Positions 9,045 through 16,816 of a stretch of 64,000 bases of DNA are shown here, piece by piece; within the stretch, counting starts at the first letter, position 1; every line of letters starts with the position of its first letter. A model generated the notes under the pieces. That model was not told the origin of the DNA and ran no database searches. It worked only from the letters and a program-made list of their open reading frames with translations. The stretch lies in assembly GCF_018130785.1 (NCBI RefSeq), contig NZ_JAFCJT010000007.1, positions 1 to 64,000 of the forward strand. The letters are read 5' to 3'. The translations under genes were made by a program, and so were the position numbers. Origin of the DNA: Bradyrhizobium liaoningense. GTDB taxonomy: Bacteria > Pseudomonadota > Alphaproteobacteria > Rhizobiales > Xanthobacteraceae.

Positions 9045-9278
9045 ATGTTGCCTCAATTCGGCACCGCAATTCGCAAGAGCAAGGTCCTCAGCGCCGACAT
9101 CGGCGGATCGGCTCCGGACAAGGCCTCGGTCGACGCCGCGTGGCTCGTGCTGGAAGCCGCCAACGATCTCGGCGACCACGCCGCCGTCGAAGCCTGCCGC
9201 CGCGTCATCGACGCCGAGCTCAACGGCACGGTGGCCGGCAGCTCGGATATCGATCTCGTGCTGGGGTATTTCAGGTAG
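9045..9278 (+). CDS. Small conserved-type hypothetical protein after DUF2336 gene
   Basis: 77 aa, starting MLPQFGTAIRKSKVLSADIG. It begins 20 bp after the DUF2336 stop, with GAGAGGGGAG well placed before the ATG. The middle (DAAWLVLEAANDLGDHAAVEACRRVIDAELNG) looks like a helical hairpin resembling a TPR-like pair. Cytosolic; function unknown. The strong ribosome-binding site and tight spacing support a real gene in an operon with DUF2336. Confidence 0.65.
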   Translation: MLPQFGTAIRKSKVLSADIGGSAPDKASVDAAWLVLEAANDLGDHAAVEACRRVIDAELNGTVAGSSDIDLVLGYFR

Positions 9279-9282
9279 GACG

Positions 9283-9371
9283 CCGTGGCCCGGACGAAGC
9301 GCAGTGCAATCCGGGACCGCCGTTTCCGCGCAAGAACACCCGGATTACGCTTCGCTTCATCCACGCTGCGC
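9283..9371. repeat. REP-like palindromic intergenic repeat
   Basis: GTGGCCCGGACGAAGCGCAG... at 9285 and ...CCCGGATTACGCTTCGCTTCATCCACG near 9350 form imperfect inverted arms around a variable centre. This matches the GCCCGGATGAGCGAAGCG-type repeats common in Bradyrhizobium. Confidence 0.55.
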
Positions 9372-9489
9372 GGCTGAGTGTGTCGGAAGGGATGGCTGTT
9401 GCAGCGCGCTACCTCCTGGCGCGGTCGAAAGTATGCTATCATACCACCAGGGATAGCATTCGCTATTCCTGAATTCGGGAGAGATAGCC

Positions 9490-9717
9490 ATGAAGACCTT
9501 CGCGTTCCTCGTCGTCGGGCTCGCTGTCACAACCCTTTCAGTGCCGACAGCCAACGCGCAATACAAATGCTCCTTCAGTGCCGGCACCATTTCCCCGGTC
9601 CCGTGTGCCAAGCGTTATGCCGTCAACTACGAAGCGTGCCGAAAATACGTCATCGAGCATGGCTCGACCGGGGCTGACGCCATGTGGTGGTGTACGAGCC
9701 AGGGGTACACGAAGTAG
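9490..9717 (+). CDS. Small secreted cysteine-containing protein, 75 aa
   Basis: A clear signal peptide (MKTFAFLVVGLAVTTLSVPTANA, cleavage after NA near residue 23) precedes a 52-residue mature domain with four cysteines: YKCSF, PVPCAKR, EACRK and WWCTS. These could form two disulphides in the periplasm. CGGGAGAGATAGCC gives a good Shine-Dalgarno. A strong terminator follows 46 bp after the stop, so it is monocistronic. Resembles the small DUF3551-like/secreted families expanded in Bradyrhizobium, but I cannot assign one. Confidence 0.7.
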   Translation: MKTFAFLVVGLAVTTLSVPTANAQYKCSFSAGTISPVPCAKRYAVNYEACRKYVIEHGSTGADAMWWCTSQGYTK

Positions 9718-9763
9718 CTGAACGAGCGATTTGATAGGCCGCGCAAAGTGATCTGATGTCGGC

Positions 9764-9793
9764 GAAGAGGCCGCCGCGCTGGGCGGCCTCTTC
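9764..9793 (+). terminator. Strong hairpin downstream of small secreted protein gene
   Basis: Perfect 12-bp stem GAAGAGGCCGCC / GGCGGCCTCTTC with a 6-nt loop, followed by TTCGTTGCG. The T-tract is weak but the stem is very stable. Confidence 0.65.
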
Positions 9794-9818
9794 GTTGCGT
9801 CCAACGCAAAACACAAAA

Positions 9819-9840
9819 AGGCCCCGCTGAAGCGGGGCCT
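9819..9840 (-). terminator. Rho-independent terminator of the minus-strand gene ending at 9866
   Basis: AGGCCCCGC-TGAA-GCGGGGCCT stem-loop. Read on the minus strand it is followed by TTTTTGTG, the expected U-tract, and it lies 26 bp beyond the stop codon. The plus-strand flank is less T-rich. Confidence 0.75.
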
Positions 9841-9865
9841 CCTTGTTCGATCGTGCTGGCTCGCC

Positions 9866-10099
9866 CTAATCGTCCCAATGATGATAACGACGGATCACGA
9901 CGCCGCGGTCGTAGTCGCGGTCGTGTTGGTACCAGCCACGGTGCCAGCCGCGGTCATGCTCGTAGATGCGCGCGCGGGGGCCGTCATAATAGTCCCTGTC
10001 GCCGCCGACATAGACGCCGAAGCCGGCCGCATTGGCGATGGTGGGGGTACCGATTGCAAGCGTCGCTAGCGCTGCGAGAGCGTAAGTCAGCTTCTTCAT
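9866..10099 (-). CDS. Small secreted Tyr/Arg/His/Asp-rich protein, 77 aa
   Basis: The signal peptide MKKLTYALAALATLAIGTPTIANA is followed by a 52-residue mature chain rich in Tyr, Arg, His, Asp and Gly (YDGPRARIYEHDRGWHRGW and similar). This low-complexity charged tail is common among small rhizobial envelope proteins. The start at 10099 has GGAGGAACAG just upstream; an upstream in-frame start at 10147 would spoil the signal peptide. Function unknown; the His/Asp/Tyr-rich tail could bind metal or polyanions (inference). Confidence 0.7.
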   Translation of the reverse strand: MKKLTYALAALATLAIGTPTIANAAGFGVYVGGDRDYYDGPRARIYEHDRGWHRGWYQHDRDYDRGVVIRRYHHWDD

Positions 10100-10317
10100 C
10101 TGTTCCTCCTTGGTTTGCGTCCGTCGCGGGTCAACGACCGCCACCATCGCCTGTTGCAGGAACGGGCAAGAAACTTTCTTGAATGGCTGTTCAGGTCCAG
10201 CCTCATCGCAGCCGCAATGGAACTGCTATCCGCCGGTTTTCTTTTGTTCCGATCATCGCAGTGAAATGCAGGTAATGGCCGGACCAATTTTCGGCCCGAC
10301 CATTCGTGCTCGAATGG

Positions 10318-11055
10318 TTACGCGTTCGCGCCGCCGTCGACGGTCAACGTCGACCCGGTGATGTATTTTGCCTTCGCACTCGCCAGGAATGCCACGGCGT
10401 TCGCGATGTCATCGGTCGCACCATACCGGCCCAGTGCCATGAACTGTTTCAGCGTCTCCGCGGTCGGGCCGCTTGCCGGGTTCATGTCGGTGTCGATCGA
10501 TCCCGGCTGCACCAGGTTGACCGTGACGTCCCTGGGGCCGAGCTCCCGCGCCAGCGCCTTCGTGAACGCTGCAAGCGCCGACTTCGACGCCGCGTACACG
10601 CCGAGCACCGGCGCAGGCACGCGGTCGGCGAAATAGCTGCCGATGGTGATGATGCGGCCGCCTTTGCCAAGGTGGCGCAGCGCGGCCTTGCTCGCGATCA
10701 GCGGCGAACGGACATTGACGTTCAGCAGCGCATCGATGTCGGCGAGCGAGATGTCGTTGAGGCCGCCCAATCGCAGAATGCCGGCATTGTTGACCAGGAT
10801 ATCGAGCCCGCCCAACTCCTTGACGGTTTTGTCGATCGAAGCCTGAACGGCGGCGACATCGGCGCTGTCGGCCTGGATCGCCACGGCCTTGCGCCCGCCT
10901 GCCTTGATGGCGTCCACGACCTTCGCGGCGCTGTCTGCCGACTTCTCGTAAGTGATTGCAACGTCAGCGCCTTCTGCAGCCAACGCTTTTGCTATGGCTG
11001 CACCGATACCCCTGCTTGCGCCCGTCACCAGGGCCCGTTTTCCTGCCAGCGTCAT
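10318..11055 (-). CDS. SDR-family oxidoreductase
   Basis: 245 aa classical short-chain dehydrogenase. The NAD(P) motif TGASRGIG is at residues 11-18, NNAG near 90, and the catalytic Ser/Tyr/Lys lie in IGSYF and YAASK, with the usual C-terminal GSTLTVDGGANA. Substrate unknown. The start at ATG 11055 (MTLAGKRALV) is preceded by GGAGAGATCAG. Transcribed divergently from a TetR-type regulator with two matching operator sites between them, so it is probably repressed by that protein and induced by its substrate or a toxic electrophile. Confidence 0.88.
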   Translation of the reverse strand: MTLAGKRALVTGASRGIGAAIAKALAAEGADVAITYEKSADSAAKVVDAIKAGGRKAVAIQADSADVAAVQASIDKTVKELGGLDILVNNAGILRLGGLNDISLADIDALLNVNVRSPLIASKAALRHLGKGGRIITIGSYFADRVPAPVLGVYAASKSALAAFTKALARELGPRDVTVNLVQPGSIDTDMNPASGPTAETLKQFMALGRYGATDDIANAVAFLASAKAKYITGSTLTVDGGANA

Positions 11056-11071
11056 CTGATCTCTCCAATTC

Positions 11072-11087
11072 TGTAACGATCGACACA
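11072..11087. promoter_or_regulatory. TetR operator site 1
   Basis: TGTAACGATCGACACA: an imperfect palindrome centred on GATC (6 of 8 base pairs symmetric). It sits 17 bp upstream of the SDR start codon and matches site 2 in inverse orientation. Confidence 0.55.
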
Positions 11088-11126
11088 GAATATGTGGAGT
11101 CTTGATCGGTCGCGTCAAGTCAATTA

Positions 11127-11142
11127 TGTGTTGATCATTACA
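11127..11142. promoter_or_regulatory. TetR operator site 2
   Basis: TGTGTTGATCATTACA, 12 bp before the tetR start. Its reverse complement agrees with site 1 at 14 of 16 positions; the shared pattern is TGT-N2-Y-GATC-R-N2-ACA. One site lies near each divergent start, suggesting joint repression. Confidence 0.55.
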
Positions 11143-11153
11143 GAAAGGAAGCG

Positions 11154-11747
11154 ATGGCCGGACGACCCAGGGAATTCGACCGAGATGCAGCCCTCGAAGC
11201 CGCCATGTTCCTGTTTTGGCGCAAGGGTTTCGAGGCGGCCTCGATGCACGACCTCTGCGACGCCATGGGCGTCCGCTCTCCGAGCCTCTATGCGGCCTTC
11301 GAAAGCAAGGAAGCGCTCTATCTCGCTGCGATCGAGCATTACGTCCTGACCCAGGGGCCTCCGGTGTGGGACAAGCTCGCGGAAGGAAAGACCGCGCGGG
11401 CCGGCATCGAAAACCTGCTGATCGGGGCGACTGAGACCCTGCCGAAATCCCGCACGGCGCCGGCCGGCTGCATGGCCGTGCTGGGCGCCGTCAGCGACGA
11501 ATGGCCGGCCACAATCGCCCGCGCGATCAGGAAGGTCCGGCTCGACATGCTCGGCAATCTGCGTGCGCGGATCGAAGGCGCGGTCGGCAGCGGCGAGCTG
11601 CCCGCCGCAACCGACGTCGATGCGCTGAGCCGTTTCTATCTGAGTGTCTTTCAGGGCATGGCGATCCAGGCCAAGGACGGCGCCACGCCTGAGGACTTGA
11701 GAGGCGTAGCGAACGCGGCCATGGCGATGTGGCCGGGCGAGCGGTAG
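11154..11747 (+). CDS. TetR/AcrR-family regulator divergent from SDR
   Basis: 197 aa. The HTH covers about residues 9-50 (AALEAAMFLFWRKGFEAAS, then LCDAMGVRSPSLYAAFESKEAL). The C-terminal half (GCMAVLGAVSDEWPATIARAI...) resembles the AefR/YxaF-type TetR ligand domain. The start ATG 11154 has GAAAGGAAGCG before it. Likely represses itself and the SDR via the paired GATC-centred sites. Cys in PAGCMAV occurs in a position seen in electrophile-sensing relatives, which is inference only. Confidence 0.86.
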   Translation: MAGRPREFDRDAALEAAMFLFWRKGFEAASMHDLCDAMGVRSPSLYAAFESKEALYLAAIEHYVLTQGPPVWDKLAEGKTARAGIENLLIGATETLPKSRTAPAGCMAVLGAVSDEWPATIARAIRKVRLDMLGNLRARIEGAVGSGELPAATDVDALSRFYLSVFQGMAIQAKDGATPEDLRGVANAAMAMWPGER

Positions 11748-11757
11748 CTCGCGGCCT

Positions 11758-11826
11758 GTAGAGCGCAGCGAAACCCATCATTGAGTCCAGGCCTGCCGAG
11801 GCGTGATGGGTTTCGCTCCGCTCTAC
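11758..11826. repeat. Near-perfect cruciform-forming repeat
   Basis: Two 23-nt arms, 11758-11780 and 11804-11826, are complementary at 22 of 23 positions around a 23-nt loop. The motif GAGCGNAGCGAAACCCATCA is typical of a Bradyrhizobium intergenic repeat class. It lies 11 bp after the tetR stop and may also act as its terminator. Confidence 0.65.
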
Positions 11827-11984
11827 CCACCCTACGAGCTGATGTTGCCTCGTCGCGGCGCTATCTGCGGCACCGAATGAACCGGAGATCGGCCATTTTG
11901 TTGCCTTGCGCGCAGCATCCCATCGTCATTCGCCGCGATTAGGCGCGGCGGCGACGGCTCAATCCTCGACGAGACAGGTGCCCC

Positions 11985-12617
11985 ATGGACGAAGATATCG
12001 ACGGTCAGGCAAGCGCCCCGCAAGCAGGGTTTGCCGGTGTCACGCTCAAGATTCTCGAACGTCTTCCCCTGCCGGGCAATCATCAGGAGCTCTTGGTCGT
12101 CGAGGTTACCTATCCGCCCGGCGGCGTCGCGCCGCTTCACCGGCATCCCGTCGCGGGCGCGATCTACATCGTCGAAGGTGTCGCCGAATCCGCCTATGGC
12201 AGCGACGAGCCACGGCAATACCGGGCGGGCGAGACGTTGCAGGACCGGGCGGATCTTCCACACACCCTGTTTCGCAATTGCGACCCGGAACGACCGCTCC
12301 GCTTCCTGACCATCTACGTGCTCGAGACGTGCTCGAGCCCGGGCGCTCCTACACGCTGGAGCCGTGAGGCTGCTGCGGCAAAGCCCGGCTCACCGACGAT
12401 CGTGCTGCGGTCCAGCGCACATACCTGTGAACAAGGGAACCCCACCGCGCATGTAACGACTGACGCTCCCCTCCGTACAGCCCATAGCGAACGTTTTCGT
12501 TCGCCAACAGATGCACGCGCAATCCGGGGAGAAATCGTCACATGCAAGGTTTCAACATCGCTGAGAATGGTGGAGGCTCTTATCGTCCGCTCGCCATTCT
12601 CCGCTGGGTCATGGTGA
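11985..12617 (+). CDS. Cupin-domain protein, frameshifted by an 11-bp duplication
   Basis: A single cupin barrel with the metal-site motif PLHRHPVAGAIYIVEG and a second motif at LPHTLFRNCD. Up to FLTIYVLE the frame is normal. There an exact tandem duplication of ACGTGCTCGAG (12316-12326 and 12327-12337) shifts the frame. Removing one copy gives YVLEPGRSYTLEP then stop at 12367, a natural cupin end of about 123 residues. As it stands the frame runs on to 12617 with ~85 unrelated residues and overlaps the next gene. The barrel itself is complete, so some function may persist, but the long tail is probably not native. Confidence 0.6.
   Translation: MDEDIDGQASAPQAGFAGVTLKILERLPLPGNHQELLVVEVTYPPGGVAPLHRHPVAGAIYIVEGVAESAYGSDEPRQYRAGETLQDRADLPHTLFRNCDPERPLRFLTIYVLETCSSPGAPTRWSREAAAAKPGSPTIVLRSSAHTCEQGNPTAHVTTDAPLRTAHSERFRSPTDARAIRGEIVTCKVSTSLRMVEALIVRSPFSAGSW
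12316..12337. repeat. 11-bp exact tandem duplication inside the cupin gene
   Basis: ACGTGCTCGAG occurs twice back to back. Eleven is not a multiple of three, so it changes the reading frame. Typical of a recent replication-slippage event. Confidence 0.85.
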
Positions 12618-13027
12618 TCATTTTCGTATCGTTTGGAATGCAGAAGTTCACGCTGCAATCCGCACAGGGCATCGCCCAGTTCATCAGCAACAGTCCGATC
12701 ATCTCCTGGCTGTCGGTGTTCGGCCTGAGGGGAGAGGCCTACTTTCTCGGTGTCACCGAATTCGTGATTGCGGCGCTGCTCGTGGCAGGCAGCTTCAGTC
12801 CGGTCTTGTCGGCGCTGGGTTCATTCATGGGCGTGGTGACCTTTGCGGTCACGTGGTCGTTCTTCTTCACGACGCCGGGCGTCGTCACATGGAGCCTGTC
12901 AACCGATCCGATGGCGTGGAATTTGGCCGGCGAGTTCCTGTTCAAGGACATCGTCCTGCTGTGTGTTTGCGTGGTGTTGTTTCTCGCCTCGTTGCCGCAA
13001 TCAATTGTCCGGCTCCGCACCGGCTGA
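12542..13027 (+). CDS. DUF417 (YkgB/RclC-like) integral membrane protein
   Basis: 161 aa with about four membrane helices. It has the family features FVSFGMQKFTLQSAQGI near the N-terminus, GEAYFLGVTEFVIAALL in the second helix and GEFLFKDIVLLCV near the C-terminus. RclC of E. coli belongs to a reactive-chlorine resistance operon; that role is only suggestive here. ATG 12542 is preceded by GGGGAGAAATCGTCAC. It follows the cupin gene, a pairing compatible with a small oxidative-stress unit. Confidence 0.8.
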   Translation: MQGFNIAENGGGSYRPLAILRWVMVIIFVSFGMQKFTLQSAQGIAQFISNSPIISWLSVFGLRGEAYFLGVTEFVIAALLVAGSFSPVLSALGSFMGVVTFAVTWSFFFTTPGVVTWSLSTDPMAWNLAGEFLFKDIVLLCVCVVLFLASLPQSIVRLRTG

Positions 13028-13039
13028 GCGTTCAGCCTC

Positions 13040-13534
13040 TCACCGTCGGATGCGGTAGATCACGACGGCTTCACCGTGATGCGTCGTGCTCTTCTCGAGT
13101 ATGTAGCTCGACTTCTCCAGCACGCGGCGGGATGCGCCATGTCCGACAAAGACAAGGCCGATGAGGGACGGCAGCGCGAGTTGTGACAGCCCGATCTCGG
13201 TTAGCGCCGTCGCGATCTCGCTCGCAAGGCCCCGACCCCAGAATTCGCGTTTGAACGCGTAGGCAATCTCGATCTCGTCCACGCCATCGACGAGGATATG
13301 CCGGATCCCCGCCCGCCCGGCGAAGCATCCGTCTTTGTGCAGCACAAACAGTCCGAAGCCGTGCCGGTCCCAATGGGCCATGTTTGTCGCGAGATAGGTC
13401 TTCGTCACCTCGGCCGAGCGCACGCCGCCGAGATAGCGGGACACCTGGGCATCGAGATGCAGCGCGACGAGATCGGCGAGGTGATCCTCGCACAGCTTTT
13501 CGGCGGTCAACCTGTCGGTGCTGAAGCGATTCAT
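13040..13534 (-). CDS. GNAT-family N-acetyltransferase (RimJ/RimL type)
   Basis: 164 aa. It begins MNRFSTDRLTAEKLCEDHLA, the start of RimJ/RimL-like acetyltransferases. The acetyl-CoA motif is KREFWGRGLASEIATALTEIG, with a conserved SRRVLEKSSY near the end. Likely acetylates a protein N-terminus or small amine in the cytosol; substrate unknown. The frame opens at 13594, but the start at 13534 gives the family's normal N-terminus. It converges on the DUF417 gene with a 12-bp gap. Confidence 0.8.
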   Translation of the reverse strand: MNRFSTDRLTAEKLCEDHLADLVALHLDAQVSRYLGGVRSAEVTKTYLATNMAHWDRHGFGLFVLHKDGCFAGRAGIRHILVDGVDEIEIAYAFKREFWGRGLASEIATALTEIGLSQLALPSLIGLVFVGHGASRRVLEKSSYILEKSTTHHGEAVVIYRIRR

Positions 13535-13598
13535 GGAAACAGATTGCCGCCTTGAAGGCCGTTCGTCGATCGCTTTCGCGATGCGACACCGCACGACG

Positions 13599-15305
13599 TC
13601 AGCGCCGGCTGAACCGCTTGGACTCCGTGTCGAGCCCGGATTCTGACTTCGCCGCGCTGAGCGCCGCGGCCAGCTCGTCGATATGATAGGGTTTCGGCAG
13701 AATCTGCAGACCCGCCAGTTCGGCGTCGTGAACTGCGGCTTCGGAGTATCCGCTGGTCAGAAGCACGGGTATGTCGCTTCGCCTTCTCCTGATCTCCCGC
13801 GCCAGCTCGACCCCGTTCATGCCGCCGGGCATCATGATATCGGAAAAGATGAGGTCGACGGCGCGGCCGTCGGCCAGGGCGCCGAGCGCGGCCGCGCCGC
13901 TCGCAGCGCGCGTGACCTCGTAACCGAGCTGGTCCAGCATCTCGCTCACCAATGCGGCAACCTCGTCGTCGTCTTCGACCAGAAGGATTCGGCCATGATT
14001 GCTCTTTTTCGGCCGCGCCATCTTGAGATCGATGAGGTCTCGGTCCCTGGCGGGAAGGCTGAGCGATCGCGGCAGGTAGAGCTCGATGCTGGTGCCCTGG
14101 CCGACTTCCGATCGAATGCGGACTGTCCCCCGTGACTGCGTCGCAAATCCATGGACCTGGGCGAGCCCGAGCCCCGAGCCCTTTCCGACCTCCTTGGTCG
14201 TGAAGAATGGTTCGAAAACGCGTGACAGGATCTCCGGGCCCATGCCGACGCCGGTATCGACCACGGACAGGCGCACGTAGTCTCCGGCGATCTGCTTGTC
14301 ATTCAGATCGGGCAGATTTTCCCCGCGCACCAGAATCGTGCCGCCATTGGGCATGGCGTCGCGGGCGTTGACGGCGAGATTGAGGATCACGAGCTCGAGC
14401 TCGCCGGGATCGACCTCCACCGGCCAGAGCGTGTCCGGAAAATCGAACTCGACATGGACGTCACCTCTCAGGCTTCGATCGAGCAGTTCGCGCATGCCGC
14501 CCATCTGCGAGGCGACGTCGACGGGCTCGGGCCGGAGCGTCTGCCGGCGGGAGAACGCTAGAAGCTGCTTGGTCAGGCTGGCCCCGCGCTGGGCGGCCTG
14601 GACCATCCCGTCCATGAGCCGGCGGCGACGGGCCGGATCGGTCTGGCGGTCGAGCATGTCGAGGCCGCCGGAGATCACCATCAGCAGATTGTTGAAGTCG
14701 TGCGCAACCCCGCCGGTCAGCTGTCCGATGGCTTCGATCTTCTGGGCTTGCCGAAGTGTCTCCTCGACCCGCGCGCGCTCGTTCATTTCCAGGCGCAACT
14801 GCTCATTGGCTTCCGCGAGGGCCCGCGTGCGCTCGACCACCAGCGTCTCGAGCTCCTGAGCCGCCTGTTCGCGCGCCGCGAGCAGGGCCCGGATTTCATA
14901 TTGCCGCCGCCGTGCGCGCAGGGCCGATTGAATGGCGCTGGTCAGCGTCATTGGCTGAACCGGCCGCTCGAGCAGCGAAACGTTGCGGAGAAGCGCGACA
15001 ATGCTGCGGCGCCAGGCGAGGACGGCCGGCTGCTCGCGATGGCTGGTCAGGACAACGAAGGGCAGATCTGACCAGGGCGGCTGGCTCTCGATCCATTGTG
15101 CCAGCGGCGACGTGTCTTTCCCGAACAGCGCTTCCTCGGCAAGGAAAATGGCGCCGACGCCGGCCGTCATCTCGCTGACGAGTTCGGGGAGACTGCGGCA
15201 GCTGGTCGCTTCCAGGTGCGAACTCCGGAACAGCTCGACGGAGGCAAGTCCGTCGCGCCCGATCGGAGCAAAGACGAGAACATGGTGATCTCGCTCAACG
15301 CTCAT
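13599..15305 (-). CDS. Hybrid histidine kinase paired with KaiC-like ATPase
   Basis: 568 aa, no membrane segment. Residues 5-130 resemble a receiver fold that lacks the phospho-acceptor Asp (a pseudo-receiver). A coiled coil follows (~135-185), then the H-box with His202 (GGVAHDFNNLL), N-box Asn313 (NLAVNARDAMP), G1 DTGVGM at 350-355, and G2 GKGSGLGL. The C-terminal receiver has Asp489 (FSDIMMPGGMNG) and Lys538 (LPKPY). Its ATG overlaps the kaiC-like stop (ATGA), so the two are translationally coupled. Probably senses the KaiC partner through the pseudo-receiver and relays phosphate to an unlinked regulator (inference). Confidence 0.9.
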   Translation of the reverse strand: MSVERDHHVLVFAPIGRDGLASVELFRSSHLEATSCRSLPELVSEMTAGVGAIFLAEEALFGKDTSPLAQWIESQPPWSDLPFVVLTSHREQPAVLAWRRSIVALLRNVSLLERPVQPMTLTSAIQSALRARRRQYEIRALLAAREQAAQELETLVVERTRALAEANEQLRLEMNERARVEETLRQAQKIEAIGQLTGGVAHDFNNLLMVISGGLDMLDRQTDPARRRRLMDGMVQAAQRGASLTKQLLAFSRRQTLRPEPVDVASQMGGMRELLDRSLRGDVHVEFDFPDTLWPVEVDPGELELVILNLAVNARDAMPNGGTILVRGENLPDLNDKQIAGDYVRLSVVDTGVGMGPEILSRVFEPFFTTKEVGKGSGLGLAQVHGFATQSRGTVRIRSEVGQGTSIELYLPRSLSLPARDRDLIDLKMARPKKSNHGRILLVEDDDEVAALVSEMLDQLGYEVTRAASGAAALGALADGRAVDLIFSDIMMPGGMNGVELAREIRRRRSDIPVLLTSGYSEAAVHDAELAGLQILPKPYHIDELAAALSAAKSESGLDTESKRFSRR

Positions 15306-16816
15306 TCAACCGACCCTTCGGGCGTAGATTCCCCAGTATAACGCGGATTGCCGGAAAAGATGCCGTTGAACTCCCTCAGGGGCGGACCGAGCGTGATGCC
15401 GGCGCTGCTGAGCCGGAATTCCCGGATAGTATGCTCGTGTCGGCCGCTGCGCTTCTTGACGACGGACAGAGCGCGCCGCACCGTTCCACCGACCTCGAAA
15501 TAGCGCAGCATGAGCACCGAATCGCTGAGATAGCTGATGTCGAGCGGCGTATCCATCGGACCGACGAGGCCATGCTGGGCGAGGACCAGGATGGTCAGCA
15601 CGCCCTGCTGCCCCAGATAGCTCAAGAGTTCGTGCATTTGCAGGATGAGAAAGCGCTCGTCGGGCATCGCTGCCAGATAGCCGTTCAGGCTGTCGATGAT
15701 GACGAGGCGGGCATTGTCGGTCTCGACGCTCTTTCGCACGTTTGCGGCGAACTCACCCGGCGACAGCTCGGCGGGATCGATCTGCTGAAACCGGACATGC
15801 CCCGAATCGATGTGTTTTTGCAGATGCAGACCGAGTGTCCGGGCGCGCGCTTCGATCGTGCCGCGGCCTTCATCGAACGCGAAGAACACCGCGTGCTCGC
15901 CACGTTCGGCCGCCGCGATCGCATAGGTGAGCGCAACCGATGATTTGCCCACGCCGGCGGCCCCGATGAGCAGTGCGTTGGTGCCGCGCTCGAGACCTCC
16001 TCCCAGGAGCTGGTCGAGCTCGGCGTTGCCGCTGGGGGTGAACTCGCCGATAAAGGCCTTGTGATGTTCGGCCGCCACCAGGCGGGGAAATATCCGCAAG
16101 CCGCCTTGCTCGATCGTGAAATCGTGGAAGCCGCCGCGAAACCGGATGCCGCGCATCTTGATCACGCGGAGCCGGCGTCGCTCGGCGCCGTATTCGATCG
16201 CGAGCTGTTCGAGCATCACCACGCCGTGCGCAATGGAATGGAGCTGCAAATCGTCCTGAGATGACGAGAGATCGTCGAGCAGGACCACCGTGCAATTGCG
16301 GTTGGTGAAAAAATGCTTCAGCGCCAGCACCTGCCGCCTGTAGCGAAGCGGGTTCTGGGCAAGCAGGCGCAGCTCGGACAGGCTGTCGAGCACCACGCGG
16401 GTAGGATTGATCCGCTCGACCTCCTTGAAGATCAGACCGGTCGTCTCGCCCAGCTCCATTTCGGCGGGATGAAACACCGTGAGCTCGCGCTCCGGATCGA
16501 GCGTCGTCTCCGGTGGGACCAGTTCGAAGATGTCGATGCCGTCCAGCGACCAGCCGTGCCGCCGCGCCACGAGGTCCAACTCGCGCTCGGTTTCGGACAG
16601 CGAAATGTAGAGCACGCGCTCTCCGTCCCGCACACCTCTGAGCAGGAACTGGAGTGCGATGGTGGTCTTGCCCGTGCCGGGCCGCCCCTCGTAGAGATAC
16701 ATCCGGTTGGCGTCGAACCCGCCTCCCAGGATGTCGTCCAGGCCGGCGCTGCCGGTCGATATTCTGGGCGCCTCTCGGGGCGCACCGTCTGCAACAGTGC
16801 CGGATGGACTGCTCAT
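15302..16816 (-). CDS. KaiC-like double RecA-domain ATPase
   Basis: 504 aa with two KaiC/RecA domains. Walker A motifs are GRPGTGKTT (44-52) and GAAGVGKSS (285-293); Walker B strands end at Asp144 and Asp375. Acidic residues that may be catalytic follow each Walker A (SETERE, FDEGRG). The segment equivalent to the cyanobacterial phosphosite reads ISYLSD (427-432): Ser428 aligns with KaiC Ser431, but the adjacent Thr is replaced by Tyr429. No kaiA or kaiB is nearby. It overlaps a hybrid histidine kinase by 4 bp, so it is probably an ATP-driven signalling module rather than a full clock. AGGGGG precedes the start. Confidence 0.9.
   Translation of the reverse strand: MSSPSGTVADGAPREAPRISTGSAGLDDILGGGFDANRMYLYEGRPGTGKTTIALQFLLRGVRDGERVLYISLSETERELDLVARRHGWSLDGIDIFELVPPETTLDPERELTVFHPAEMELGETTGLIFKEVERINPTRVVLDSLSELRLLAQNPLRYRRQVLALKHFFTNRNCTVVLLDDLSSSQDDLQLHSIAHGVVMLEQLAIEYGAERRRLRVIKMRGIRFRGGFHDFTIEQGGLRIFPRLVAAEHHKAFIGEFTPSGNAELDQLLGGGLERGTNALLIGAAGVGKSSVALTYAIAAAERGEHAVFFAFDEGRGTIEARARTLGLHLQKHIDSGHVRFQQIDPAELSPGEFAANVRKSVETDNARLVIIDSLNGYLAAMPDERFLILQMHELLSYLGQQGVLTILVLAQHGLVGPMDTPLDISYLSDSVLMLRYFEVGGTVRRALSVVKKRSGRHEHTIREFRLSSAGITLGPPLREFNGIFSGNPRYTGESTPEGSVE

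Noticed and set aside
15302..16816. A complete circadian clock locus
   Set aside because: Only a KaiC homologue is present. No kaiA or kaiB lies within the window and the phosphosite is altered, so clock function is not claimed.
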